From CBDHDN01 sp965261585 (GTDB taxonomy: Bacteria > Pseudomonadota > Alphaproteobacteria > UBA6615), in assembly GCA_965261585.1 (NCBI GenBank), contig CBDHDN010000082.1, positions 1-19,235 of the forward strand: a stretch of 19,235 nucleotides of DNA. The letters are read 5' to 3'. This document shows positions 7,481 to 15,350 of this stretch, in pieces. The first letter of the stretch is position 1. The number at the start of each line of letters is the position of its first letter. Both the position numbers and the translations under genes were made by a program. The notes beneath the pieces are model-generated. The model saw only the letters and a list, made by a program, of their open reading frames with translations, made no database searches and was not told the DNA's origin.

Positions 7481-9243
7481 CAGGCCCTCCCAAGGGTGGC
7501 GAAGACGTCGCCGTGGGGCACTTGGCCCAGCACATGGCGGTTGTGCCACAGGGCGTAGAACAGCAGTGTCCAGGCGGCGTGCCCGGCGCGCTTGTCGCGC
7601 CGCGCATAGAGCGCCTGCACCGCCGCCGGGTCGCACAGCGCCTCGACCGCGGGATGGGCGGCGACCAGGGCACCGACGTCACGGCCACGCCGGGCGATCC
7701 ATTCGGCGACCGGCACGGTGAAGCCCTTTTTCTTGCTGAACGCCTCGGCCCGCGGCAGACGCGAATCGAGCCACGTGCGCAGCAGCCATTTGCCGACGCC
7801 GCCGCGCACCTTCAGTTGGTCCGGCAGGCGGAACGCGACCTCGGCGACGCGCGGGTCGAGAAACGGCGTCCGGCCCTCGACGCTGTGCGCCATCAGGCAA
7901 CGGTCGAGCTTGGTCAACAGGTCGTTCGGCAGCCAGTCGGCACAATCCATCGCCTGGGCGACCTGCAGCCGGGTGCGGCCGCCGGCGCTGACCGTCGCCT
8001 CGGCCGCCACCAGGCCGTCGCGCCAGCCCGTCATCTCGCCGCGCAGCACGCCGAGGCCATCGAAGATGCCGCGGCTGCGCATGCTGCGCCCGCCCCGCCA
8101 CCACGGCCGCATCGCGGCGCGGTAGCGGCCGTAGCCGCCGAAGATCTCGTCGCCGCCCTCGCCGCAGAGGATGACCTTGAGGCCGGCGGCCTTGGCCCGG
8201 GCCGCCAGCTTGTATGTCGGCAGCACGGCATAGTCCGCGGCCGGGTCGTCGAGCGCCGCGGCGATCTCCGGCAACAGCTGCCAGAAGTCGTCCTCACCGA
8301 ACTCCATCTCCTCCGGCTCCGCCCGCAGCGCCGCGGCGACGGCACGGGCATGGACCCGCTCGTCGGGCACGGCGGTGCCGCCAAACCCGACGGTCAGCGT
8401 GTGCACCGGCCGCTCGTTCAGCTCGGCCATGAGCACGAGCAGCGCCGAAGAGTCGATGCCGCCGGACAGAAACATGCCGTAGGGCACGTCGGAGCGCTGA
8501 TGCACGTCGACGCTGTCGATCAGCACGGTATCGAGCGCCGTCATCGCCTCGCGCGCCGAACAGGCGGTCGGCGCGCCGGCCGGCAACGCCTGGATACGCT
8601 GCCGCTCGACGATGCGGCCGTCGCGCACGACCAGGGTCTCGCCGGGCAGCAGCCGGCTGACGCCGTCGAAGATCGTGCCGCTGCCGGTGGTGAACTGCAG
8701 CTGCAACAGGCGCATCAGGACCTGGCGGTTCAAATCGGTGCCGGCCAGACCCGCGGCGACGAGGGCCTGGGGCTCCGAGGCGAAGGCGAACGCGGTGTCG
8801 GTCTCGACGTAGTAGAGCGGCTTGATGCCGAACGGGTCGCGCGCCAGCAGCAACAAATCCTCGGCCGGGTCGTGCAGCGCCAAGGCATACATGCCGCGCA
8901 GCTGTTCGACGAAGCGACGGCCATCGCGGCGATAGAGGTGCAGCGCCGGCTCGCAGTCGGACGCCGTCGCGAAGGCGATCTGCGGCAGCGCGGCGCGCAG
9001 CTCGACGTAGTTGTAGATCTCGGCATTGGCGACGAGCGCCGCCCCACCGGGTTCGTAGAGCGGCTGCGCCCCGGTCTCGAGGTCGATGATCGCCAGGCGA
9101 TTGTGGATCATGCCGATGTTGCGCGCGACGTGACGGCCGCGGCCGTCGGGCCCGCGATGGGCCAGCGCGTCGGCCAGCCGATCCAAGACGGCCGGGTCGG
9201 GCGCCGTCCCGTCCTTGGTCATGACGCCGGCTATGCCGCACAT
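7480..9243 (-). CDS. asnB: Glutamine-hydrolysing asparagine synthetase-like amidotransferase
   Basis: A 587-residue two-domain protein. The N-terminal class II glutaminase domain begins MCGIAG with nucleophile C2 and shows HNRLAIID (47-54), NAEIYNY (73-79) and DPFGIKPLYY (136-145). The C-terminal ATP-pyrophosphatase domain carries the PP-loop SGGIDSS (260-266) and CGEGGDEIFGGYGRY (360-374). Classical AsnB turns aspartate, glutamine and ATP into asparagine. Many relatives in polysaccharide clusters instead amidate sugar carboxylates or have unknown acceptors. The gene overlaps the upstream GT4 gene by 13 bases and the downstream amidohydrolase by 1 base, which suggests translational coupling and a role with a glycan. 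The start is fixed by the required N-terminal Cys after Met removal. The specific acceptor is inference. Confidence 0.92.
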   Translation of the reverse strand: MCGIAGVMTKDGTAPDPAVLDRLADALAHRGPDGRGRHVARNIGMIHNRLAIIDLETGAQPLYEPGGAALVANAEIYNYVELRAALPQIAFATASDCEPALHLYRRDGRRFVEQLRGMYALALHDPAEDLLLLARDPFGIKPLYYVETDTAFAFASEPQALVAAGLAGTDLNRQVLMRLLQLQFTTGSGTIFDGVSRLLPGETLVVRDGRIVERQRIQALPAGAPTACSAREAMTALDTVLIDSVDVHQRSDVPYGMFLSGGIDSSALLVLMAELNERPVHTLTVGFGGTAVPDERVHARAVAAALRAEPEEMEFGEDDFWQLLPEIAAALDDPAADYAVLPTYKLAARAKAAGLKVILCGEGGDEIFGGYGRYRAAMRPWWRGGRSMRSRGIFDGLGVLRGEMTGWRDGLVAAEATVSAGGRTRLQVAQAMDCADWLPNDLLTKLDRCLMAHSVEGRTPFLDPRVAEVAFRLPDQLKVRGGVGKWLLRTWLDSRLPRAEAFSKKKGFTVPVAEWIARRGRDVGALVAAHPAVEALCDPAAVQALYARRDKRAGHAAWTLLFYALWHNRHVLGQVPHGDVFATLGRA

Positions 9244-10277
9244 GCGCCCATCGCCTGCTCGAAGAACTGAAGGTAGCGCGGCACGACCGCCGCCTCGGTG
9301 TAGTCCGCCTCGAACGCCGCGCGGCCCGCCGCGGCGAGGCGGGGGCCGAGCTGCGGCTCCGCGGCAAGCCGTCGCACGGCCGCGGCGAGCGCGTCGGCAT
9401 CGTCGATCGCGACCAGCAGGCCGGACCGGTCGGCCTCGATGAGGTGGGTCGGCCCTTCGCTGGCCGCCGCGACGATGGGCACGCGCTGTGCCCAGGCCTC
9501 GAGGATCGTGCTGCCGAATGGCTCGCGCCGGGATGGGCAGACGAAAATGTCGGCCGTTGCCAGCAGCCGCCCGACGTCGTCGCGCCAGCCGAGGAAGCGC
9601 ACGCGACCGGCGACGCCGAGCGCCGACGCCAGCGCCGCCAGCTGGGGACGCAGCGGCCCGTCGCCGGCGAGCCAGAGGTAGGCGCCGTCGAGTCGGCGCA
9701 GGGCGCCGAGCAGGACGTCGAAGCCCTTGTTGCGGTGCAGCCGACCGAGGCCCACGAGCAGCGTCGCGCCCGCCGGCGTATCTAGCGCCGCGCGGTCGAG
9801 CGGCGCCGCCGGCGCATCGACGATGAAGTTGGGGATGACCATCGCGCGCGACGCGGCGATGCCGTTCGTGACGAAATAGTCGACGAGGTGCGGGGTTGCG
9901 CCGATCACGTAGTCGCACTTCCTGAACCAGCGCAGGCTGTGATAGCCGCTCGGCCGGCCAATATGGATGAACGGCCGCGCGGCGCAGGCGGGCGGACAGA
10001 ACCGCGCCGCCCGCCCCATCCAGGACAGCACGATGTCGGGGCGGAACTCGCTGATCGCGCGGCGCAGGCCGCCGTGGGTGCGTAGGTCAAGCGAGCCGCC
10101 GAACGGCAACTCGAGCGGCTCGATACCGCCGGCCCGCAGCGCCGCGGTCCACGGCACACGGCTGCGAACGATGACACGCTGCTCCAGGCCGGCGCGCTGC
10201 AGGGCGACGGCCAGGCGCACGAAATGCGCCTCGGCACCGCCCTGCGCCGCGCCGGCGATCGCCAACAGCGCACGCAT
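9231..10277 (-). CDS. Glycosyltransferase family 4 protein
   Basis: A 348-residue GT-B-fold retaining glycosyltransferase of the GT4 type. The N-terminal acceptor domain has the glycine-rich GAAQGGAEAHFVRLA near its start. The C-terminal nucleotide-sugar domain shows GLGRLHRNKGFDVLL (176-190), LAGDGPLRPQL (203-213), FLGWRDDV (228-235) and the EX7E motif EPFGSTILE (252-260). It probably transfers a sugar to lipopolysaccharide core or another surface glycan on the cytoplasmic side of the membrane; donor and acceptor are unknown. The start at 10277 has GGGGAGGGG about four bases upstream and overlaps by one base the stop of a 10-codon mini-ORF. Its end overlaps asnB by 13 bases. It is the first full gene of the overlapping GT4-asnB-amidohydrolase set. 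Confidence 0.92.
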   Translation of the reverse strand: MRALLAIAGAAQGGAEAHFVRLAVALQRAGLEQRVIVRSRVPWTAALRAGGIEPLELPFGGSLDLRTHGGLRRAISEFRPDIVLSWMGRAARFCPPACAARPFIHIGRPSGYHSLRWFRKCDYVIGATPHLVDYFVTNGIAASRAMVIPNFIVDAPAAPLDRAALDTPAGATLLVGLGRLHRNKGFDVLLGALRRLDGAYLWLAGDGPLRPQLAALASALGVAGRVRFLGWRDDVGRLLATADIFVCPSRREPFGSTILEAWAQRVPIVAAASEGPTHLIEADRSGLLVAIDDADALAAAVRRLAAEPQLGPRLAAAGRAAFEADYTEAAVVPRYLQFFEQAMGACAA

Positions 10278-10309
10278 CAGGCCCCTCCCCGCACGTGGTC
10301 ACCCACCAT
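10277..10309 (-). CDS. Possible 10-codon leader ORF upstream of GT4
   Basis: A mini-ORF reads MVGDHVRGGA and ends in TGA. Its ATG (10309-10307) has a strong Shine-Dalgarno GGAGG four bases upstream (10314-10318), and its stop overlaps the GT4 start codon as TGATG (10279-10275). This layout is typical of translational coupling through a short upstream ORF. It could also be chance in GC-rich DNA, since GT4 has its own GA-rich ribosome-binding site. No peptide family is recognised. Confidence 0.3.
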   Translation of the reverse strand: MVGDHVRGGA

Positions 10310-10471
10310 GGTTCCTCCGGCAACGAAGCGCCGCCACTGCGCCACGTCAATGCAAACGAACGGTTGCGCTCGACGGCGCCCCGACTCGTGATCGGATCCT
10401 AACGCTTGGTCCCCCGAGCGTCAGGTGAATCAGTCCACAGAATCAACAAGCTGATGGTTCGATTCAGCCGA

Positions 10472-10492
10472 CCGACGGGAACCATCCGTCGG
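10472..10492 (-). terminator. Hairpin downstream of the GT9 gene, possible terminator
   Basis: A perfect 7-bp stem (CCGACGG / CCGTCGG) with a 7-base loop lies 13 bases past the GT9 stop codon. No U-tract follows it on the minus strand, so intrinsic termination is uncertain. The rest of the 228-base gap (10278-10505) holds only the mini-ORF and its ribosome-binding site. A TTGACG sequence near 10340-10350 might be a -35 box, but no good -10 accompanies it. Confidence 0.3.
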
Positions 10493-10505
10493 CATCGAGC
10501 CACTT

Positions 10506-11498
10506 CTATGCGACCTGGGCGCGCGCCGGCGCGTCGTCGCGCGTTCGGGCCCACAGGGCCCCGGCGCCCCGTTCAGCCATGTCAACCGTCAGGGTATCCA
10601 TCAGATCGCGCCGTCGGTGATGGTCCGGCGCGGCAACCAGTTGTTCGTAGGGGATCGTCGTGCGCACGAAACCCGCGCGCTTGGCCCATGTCGCCAGATA
10701 GGTCTGCTGCGCGCCGGCATGGCCCGGACTGGGCCCGAACAGTCCCAGCGCCGGGATGCCCGCGGCGACAGCGATGAACAGCAGGCCCGAATCGTTGCCG
10801 ACATAGAAGTCACAGCGCCGCAGCACGGCGGCGGCGGTGATCAGGTCGGTCTTGCCGACCAAGTCGAGGCGGCGTGCCTCTGGAATCGCGTCCAGCAGCG
10901 GCTGCAGCTGGCGCTGCTCGCCGTCGGCGCCGAGCACGGCGACGCGGGCGCCGGCCAGGATACCGTCCGGCGCCGTCAGCCGGCGCGCCAGCTCGGCAAA
11001 GCGATCGATCGGCCAGCTCTTTTTCGCCGAGTTCGCTGTCGGGCCGAGTGCGAGCACCGGCCCGCCCGGCACCAGCCGCGCCGCCACCGCCGCCTGATCC
11101 GGTCCGATCCAGACGTGGGGCGGCGGCAGATCGTCGAGCCCAACGACGCGGCCCCAGTCGGCAACCCGCTGGGTGCCCGGCGGGTTGCGCGGGCGAAAGA
11201 CCCGCCGCGCCCGGGCTCGCAACAGATAGGGCACGACCGAGCTGCGCAGGTCGACAATCAGGTCCCAGCGTGTGCCAACGCAGGCCCGCCACACCTTGAG
11301 CCAATGCAGGTTGGCACGCTGCTTCACCAACGCCATGACGCGGTCGAGGTTGGGCACGGCGGAGAACAGCGACGCCGCCGGGTCGCCGCAGACGACCGTG
11401 ATCCGAGCTTGCGGGTGACGCGCCACCAAATGCGCCAGGACACCGGTGCTGACGGCGGCATCGCCAACATAGGTCGACGTGATGAACAGGATCCGCAT
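10506..11498 (-). CDS. Glycosyltransferase family 9 (heptosyltransferase-like)
   Basis: A 330-residue GT9-family protein related to ADP-heptose:LPS heptosyltransferases. It opens with MRILFITSTYVGDAAVSTGV, the family start in which the glycine/aspartate loop contacts the donor or acceptor. The C-terminal half has ALGPTANSAKKSWPIDRFAEL (150-170), LVGKTDL (213-219) and the conserved YVGNDSGLLFIAVAAGIP (232-249) followed by LGLFGPSPG. It probably adds a heptose-like sugar to the inner core of lipopolysaccharide in the cytoplasm. The ATG at 11498 is chosen over longer in-frame starts, which run into ygfZ on the other strand; no strong ribosome-binding site is seen. It is transcribed divergently from ygfZ across 119 bases and lies 228 bases upstream of GT4 in the same direction. 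Confidence 0.88.
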   Translation of the reverse strand: MRILFITSTYVGDAAVSTGVLAHLVARHPQARITVVCGDPAASLFSAVPNLDRVMALVKQRANLHWLKVWRACVGTRWDLIVDLRSSVVPYLLRARARRVFRPRNPPGTQRVADWGRVVGLDDLPPPHVWIGPDQAAVAARLVPGGPVLALGPTANSAKKSWPIDRFAELARRLTAPDGILAGARVAVLGADGEQRQLQPLLDAIPEARRLDLVGKTDLITAAAVLRRCDFYVGNDSGLLFIAVAAGIPALGLFGPSPGHAGAQQTYLATWAKRAGFVRTTIPYEQLVAAPDHHRRRDLMDTLTVDMAERGAGALWARTRDDAPARAQVA

Positions 11499-11617
11499 GA
11501 CGGTCGTGTTATAGGCCGCCGTGCCGGCCCACGCCACAGGGTCCGGCAACGCGATCGGGGCGACAGCATCTAGGCCAAGTCTTGCCGCGCGCGGCTCTCC
11601 ATACCAGGTAACACGCC

Positions 11618-12511
11618 ATGGCTGACAACCGACATGTCCCGTTGACCAACCGCGGGCTGGTCGCCGTCGCCGGCGCGGATGCCCGCACGTTCCTGCAAGG
11701 CCTGATCTCCCAGGACGTCGCGAAGGTCGGGGCCGAGCGCGCGGCCTACGGCGCGCTGCTGACACCCCAGGGCAAATACCTGCACGATTTCTTCCTCCTG
11801 GAGATCGACGGCACGCTCTACCTGGACTGCGAGGCGGCCCGCCAGGACGACCTGGCAGGCCGGCTCGGCCGCTTCAAGCTGCGCTCGAAAGTCGCGCTCG
11901 CGGTCGCCACGGACAAATTCGCCGTGGCTGCCGTCATCGGGCCCGATGCGGCGGCACGCCTGGAGCTGCCGGAGCAGGCCGGGGCGGCGCGCGCGATTGG
12001 CGGCGGCGTCGCGTTCGTCGATCCGCGCTGGCCCGGCCTGGGTGGCCGCGCCGTCCTGCCGCACGAAACGATGGCGGCAACCCTGGCCGGCCTGGGCCTG
12101 GCGCCGGCCGCAGGCACGGCCTACGAGCGCCTGCGCCTCGAAATCGGCGTTGCCGATGGCAGCCGCGACCTGGAGGTCGAGAAGTCGACACTGCTGGAGA
12201 GCAACTTCGAGGCGCTGAACGGCCTCGATTGGGACAAGGGCTGCTACATGGGCCAGGAGCTGACGGCGCGGACCAAGTACCGCGGCCTGGTCAAGCGCCG
12301 CCTGTGGCCCGTCGCCATCGACGGCGCCGTCCCACCGCCGGGCACGCCGATCACGGCCGACGGCAAGGACGCCGGCACCATGCGCACAGCCCTGGGCGAC
12401 GTCGGCCTGGCCCTGCTGCGCCTGGAAGCGCTGACGGGAGACGCCGAGCTCAGCGCCGGCGACGCACGCATTGCCCCGCGCCGGCCGGTCTGGGCGGACG
12501 ACGCCGGATAG
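11618..12511 (+). CDS. ygfZ: Folate-binding YgfZ/CAF17-family protein
   Basis: A 297-residue protein of the YgfZ/COG0354 family (related to GcvT), a tetrahydrofolate-dependent factor needed for assembly or repair of certain iron-sulfur enzymes. The diagnostic motif K-G-C-Y-x-G-Q-E is present at 207-214 (KGCYMGQE) and is followed by LTARTKYRGLVKRRLW. The conserved N-terminal region contains FLQGLISQDV (25-34) and GALLTPQGKYLHDFF (45-59). The start at 11618 has AGGT about eight bases upstream. It stands alone on the plus strand, divergent from the GT9 gene. Length and motifs are complete. It is a housekeeping gene and marks this part of the window as ordinary chromosome. Confidence 0.93.
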   Translation: MADNRHVPLTNRGLVAVAGADARTFLQGLISQDVAKVGAERAAYGALLTPQGKYLHDFFLLEIDGTLYLDCEAARQDDLAGRLGRFKLRSKVALAVATDKFAVAAVIGPDAAARLELPEQAGAARAIGGGVAFVDPRWPGLGGRAVLPHETMAATLAGLGLAPAAGTAYERLRLEIGVADGSRDLEVEKSTLLESNFEALNGLDWDKGCYMGQELTARTKYRGLVKRRLWPVAIDGAVPPPGTPITADGKDAGTMRTALGDVGLALLRLEALTGDAELSAGDARIAPRRPVWADDAG

Positions 12512-12596
12512 GCCGAAGGCGGGCTCGTGCGCTAGCCTGGAAGATTCACGAAAGGCACCGCCGAACTCCCAATATGCGTTATGATTCAATTGCCTA

Positions 12597-13717
12597 GTAC
12601 CGGGAATCACAAATCGCGATGACGTGGTTTGAGCCTCTTCTGATGGATGTTGGTGCTGACCCAACGGAAAGGCTTGGCGGTCTTGTTGTGGGCGTGGATG
12701 AAGGCATCGATGGCGTCCCTGAGTTGTCGGGGCGAAGTGAAGCTGGCGCCGTGCAGGGCGGCGCGGCTGAGGATCGAGAACCAGATCTCGATCTGGTTGA
12801 GCCAGCTGGCGTAGTTGGGCGTGAAGTGGAAGTGGACATGGGGATGCGCCTTGAGCCAGCGGTCGCGCTTGGGCTTGTGGGTGTTCAGGTTGTCGAGAAC
12901 GACATGGATCTCGCGGTCGGGATAGGCGGCCACCACGCGGTTCATGAAGTCGAGGAACTCACGGCGGCGCCGCCGTTCGTAGTGTCCGGCCTGAACCTCG
13001 CCGCTGGCGACGTTGAGAGCGGCAAACAGCGTCGTCGTGCCGTGTCGCTTATAGGTGTGGCCATGGCCGATCAGGGCGCGCCCGTTCGGCAGCTTCAGAT
13101 AGCCCTGGGCGCGCTCCAGCGCCTGGATGTGCGGCTTCTCGTCGACCGCCAGCACGATGGCGTCCTCCGGCGGGTGCAAGTAGAGGCCGACGATCTCGGC
13201 CGCCTTGGGGACGAACTCGGGATCGTTGCTCTGGCACCAGGATTTACGGCCGGCCAGGTCGATCTTTTGCCGGCGCAGGAAGCGCCAGATGTACTGGTCC
13301 GACACATCGCCCAGCGCCCGGGCCAGCAGTGGCGCCGTCCAGCGAGCGAAGCCGGCGGGCGGCGGCTCGTCCAACTGCGCCAGGATGCGCCGGCCCGTCT
13401 CGGCCGTGTAGATCGGCGTCGCCCCCGGCCGCGCTCGATCCGACAGCCCGGCCAGCCGTTCCGCCGCGAAGCGCGTGCGCCAGCGGCTGACCCGCCCCGG
13501 CCAGGTGCCAAGCGCCGCCGCAATGGAGCGCGTCAAGCGGCCGTCCGCCGCCAACAACACCATGCGGGCGCGCTCGCTCACGCCCTGTTCCGTCTTCGGA
13601 GATCGGACCATGCTCTCAAGCACCGCCCGCTCCTCCTCCGTCAATATGATCGGAGTCGCGTCCTGGATGTTCATCCATCCTTTGAATCACGACTCCGCCG
13701 CCAGCGATAGCCGGTAC
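12597..13717 (-). mobile_element. Second IS630-family insertion sequence, single-frame transposase
   Basis: The element is 1121 bp with ends GTACCGG (12597 inward) and CCGGTAC (ending at 13717), extending as a weak imperfect inverted repeat. It is flanked by TA at 12595-12596 and 13718-13719. Removing it restores GC-CTAG-ATC, so the target was CTAG. It lies 85 bases past the ygfZ stop and disrupts no recognised gene. Confidence 0.87.
12607..13674 (-). CDS. IS630-family transposase (single ORF)
   Basis: A 355-residue transposase without a frameshift. The N-terminal helix-turn-helix region is TRSIAAALGTWPGRVSRWRTR (about 48-68). The DDE triad is visible as D178 in LAVDEKPHIQAL, D261 in HVVLDNLNTHK and E296 in TPNYASWLNQIEIWF, with 34 residues between the last two, as expected for IS630/Tc1-like enzymes. 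The start at 13674 has AAAGGA a few bases upstream and lies close to the element's right end. It belongs to a different IS630 subgroup from the element at 3470-4519: the terminal repeats differ, the C-terminal sequences differ and it needs no frameshifting. It appears intact. Confidence 0.93.
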   Translation of the reverse strand: MNIQDATPIILTEEERAVLESMVRSPKTEQGVSERARMVLLAADGRLTRSIAAALGTWPGRVSRWRTRFAAERLAGLSDRARPGATPIYTAETGRRILAQLDEPPPAGFARWTAPLLARALGDVSDQYIWRFLRRQKIDLAGRKSWCQSNDPEFVPKAAEIVGLYLHPPEDAIVLAVDEKPHIQALERAQGYLKLPNGRALIGHGHTYKRHGTTTLFAALNVASGEVQAGHYERRRRREFLDFMNRVVAAYPDREIHVVLDNLNTHKPKRDRWLKAHPHVHFHFTPNYASWLNQIEIWFSILSRAALHGASFTSPRQLRDAIDAFIHAHNKTAKPFRWVSTNIHQKRLKPRHRDL

Positions 13718-13719
13718 TA

Positions 13720-13817
13720 GATCGGATCAAACGCAGGAGCCCCGGCGGTGACGAATTGTAGCCCTGAGACGGTGCTGTTTCCAGTCTGCCGCAAGCGGCT
13801 GTCGGTAACACGCGATA
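13720..13817. other. 98-base remnant between two insertion sequences
   Basis: This stretch separates the second IS630 element from the ISNCY-type element. I see no ORF, RNA gene or clear regulatory site in it. It is probably the continuation of the sequence downstream of ygfZ. The continuation beyond the ISNCY element (from 15185) shows no target duplication with it. Confidence 0.4.
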
Positions 13818-13882
13818 TGTCCGGTTTATGTACCAGATGATCTGTCCGGTTTTAGAACGCCTCCAAGCCATGGAGGGAGGCG

Positions 13883-15058
13883 ATGCGTCGGACGGAGCAG
13901 GTACAGGGACTGAGATTGATGAAGTTCGAGGAGGTTTACGGGCGCACCCATCGGGGTGGCTTGAGCCAGGCGGAGGCGGCGGAGGTTCTGGGTGTCTCGG
14001 AGCGCACCTTCCGGCGCTGGCGCGACCGCTACGAGGCGGAGGGAGCCGACGGTCTCTACGACCGCCGCCTGGGCCGCCTCTCGGCGCGGCGCGCGCCGGT
14101 GGACGAGGTGGCGCGGGTGCTGGAGTTGTTCGACACCCGCTACTGGGACTTCACGGCCAAGCACTTCCACGAGAAGCTGGTGGCCGATCACGGCTTCAAG
14201 CGCAGCTACAACTGGCTGCGGCTGAGCTTGCAAGCCCATGGGCGCAGGCGCGCGGCGCCCAGGCGTGGGGCGCACCGGCGCAAGCGGCCGCGCCGTGCCC
14301 TGCCCGGCATGATGTTGCACCAGGACGGCTCGAGCCACGAGTGGGTCCCCGGTCGATGGTGGGACCTGATCGTCACCATGGACGATGCGACCAGCGATAT
14401 CTACTCGGCCTTCTTCGTCGCCGAAGAGGGCACCATGTCGAGCTTCCAGGGGGTGTCCGAGGCGATCCGGGCCAAGGGCCTGTTCTGCTCGCTCTACGCC
14501 GACCGCGCCAGCCACTACTGGAACACGCCCGAGGCCGGCAGCAAGGTGGACAAGGACACCCCGACCCAGGTCGGCCGCGCCCTGGCGCAGCTCGGCATCG
14601 AGTTGATCCCGGCCTACTCGCCCGAGGCAAGGGGGCGCTCGGAGCGCATGTTCGGCACCTTGCAGAAGCGCCTGCCCCAGGAACTCAGGCTCGCCGGCAT
14701 CACCGACATGGTCGAGGCCAACCGCTTCCTCAAGGAGGTCTTCCTGCCACAACACAACGCCCGCTTCGCGACCCCGGCCGAGGACCAGGGCACCGCCTTC
14801 GTCCCCTTCACCGGCGCGCTCGACGACATCCTGTGCATCCACGAGGAACGCACCGTCTCAAACGACAACACGGTGCGCTACAAGCGCCTGGCACTTCAGA
14901 TCCCCGCCGGCCGCCACCGCCGCCATTACGTCAAGGCCAGGGTCCGCGTCCACGAATACCCCGACGGCACAATGGCCGTCTTCCATGGACCGCGATGTCT
15001 GGCGCGATACCACGCCGATGGCCAACCGATCGACAGCCAAACCCGCGAGGCCGCGTGA
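13883..15058 (+). CDS. ISNCY-family transposase with rve-type integrase core
   Basis: A 391-residue transposase. The N-terminal helix-turn-helix is LSQAEAAEVLGVSERTFRRW (27-46). The retroviral-integrase-like catalytic core has D148 in LHQDGSSHEW, D207 in LYADRASHYW and E254 in RGRSERMFGTLQKRLPQEL. A C-terminal domain follows with VRYKRLALQIP, which resembles the region after the core in ISNCY transposases. The ATG at 13883 has a GGAGGGAGG sequence ending only two bases upstream, so a start further in (for example the Met at residue 13) is possible. The overlapping longer ORF in another frame is a GC-rich shadow. The frame is intact and the element is probably active or recently so. Confidence 0.88.
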   Translation: MRRTEQVQGLRLMKFEEVYGRTHRGGLSQAEAAEVLGVSERTFRRWRDRYEAEGADGLYDRRLGRLSARRAPVDEVARVLELFDTRYWDFTAKHFHEKLVADHGFKRSYNWLRLSLQAHGRRRAAPRRGAHRRKRPRRALPGMMLHQDGSSHEWVPGRWWDLIVTMDDATSDIYSAFFVAEEGTMSSFQGVSEAIRAKGLFCSLYADRASHYWNTPEAGSKVDKDTPTQVGRALAQLGIELIPAYSPEARGRSERMFGTLQKRLPQELRLAGITDMVEANRFLKEVFLPQHNARFATPAEDQGTAFVPFTGALDDILCIHEERTVSNDNTVRYKRLALQIPAGRHRRHYVKARVRVHEYPDGTMAVFHGPRCLARYHADGQPIDSQTREAA

Positions 15059-15082
15059 CCCGCTTCGACGCGACCGACCGGC

Positions 15083-15135
15083 GCCCTGTGGACAAGTGGA
15101 CAGCCGCTCCGCGACCGACCACTTCCCCACAGGGC
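15083..15135. repeat. 17-bp imperfect inverted repeat at the 3' end of the ISNCY element
   Basis: Arms at 15083-15099 (GCCCTGTGGACAAGTGG) and 15119-15135 match at 15 of 17 positions around a 19-base loop. The repeat begins 24 bases after the transposase stop and ends inside the element. It may act as a terminator-like or transposase-related structure. The left arm contains TGTGGACAA, which resembles a DnaA box. Confidence 0.5.
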
Positions 15136-15184
15136 CAGAAACCGCAACAGAAGCGGTCAACTCATATGGTACATAAACCGGTCA

Positions 15185-15350
15185 ACTCAGAATGTTCTCG
15201 ACAGGGGAAACTCGGCCGCGGGCACGCCCGCCGCCGTGTTTCGCCCGCAGGCTTGGCCGGGCCAGCCTGCGTCGATGTCGTATGTTGGAGAACAGAACCG
15301 GCGCCCTCATGGGCGGGGGTGCGCCAGCCAGTGCCGCGAAAGCCTGCCCG
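15185..15350. other. Intergenic, no feature recognised
   Basis: 166 bases between the ISNCY right end and the stop of the small charged-protein gene. I see no ORF with coding character, no promoter and no clear terminator. A short GGCGC/GCGCC inverted repeat near 15300-15330 could lie in the 3' trailer of the minus-strand gene. Confidence 0.4.

Larger units (their letters stand above)
13818..15184 (+). mobile_element. ISNCY-type (IS1202-like) insertion sequence
   Basis: The element is about 1367 bp and bounded by long imperfect inverted repeats. The left end reads TGTCCGGTTTATGTACCA from 13818; the complement of the right end, from 15184, reads TGACCGGTTTATGTACCA, and similarity continues for about 35 bp. 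Each end holds two copies of a TGnCCG motif exactly 25 bases apart (starting at 13818 and 13843; ending at 15184 and 15159). No target duplication is visible in the flanks. It carries one integrase-fold transposase. The subgroup name is by protein resemblance and is less certain than the boundaries. Confidence 0.8.

Noticed and set aside
6110..7636. Longer amidohydrolase start inside asnB
   Set aside because: The extra N-terminal residues are shadow sequence; MAERYDLIVAGG with its own ribosome-binding site and TGATG overlap is the natural start.
7513..9270. 585-codon plus-strand ORF opposite asnB, with a similar one at 6413-7558
   Set aside because: Composition mirrors the third-position GC bias of the true genes; no motifs, and the minus-strand genes have full catalytic signatures.
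10506..11765. Longer GT9 start at 11765
   Set aside because: The extension runs antisense into ygfZ and lacks family similarity; MRILFITSTYVGDAAVS at 11498 is the typical GT9 N-terminus.
12619..13710. Long plus-strand ORF opposite the second IS630 transposase
   Set aside because: Shadow frame; the minus strand has the intact DDE transposase and correct element ends.
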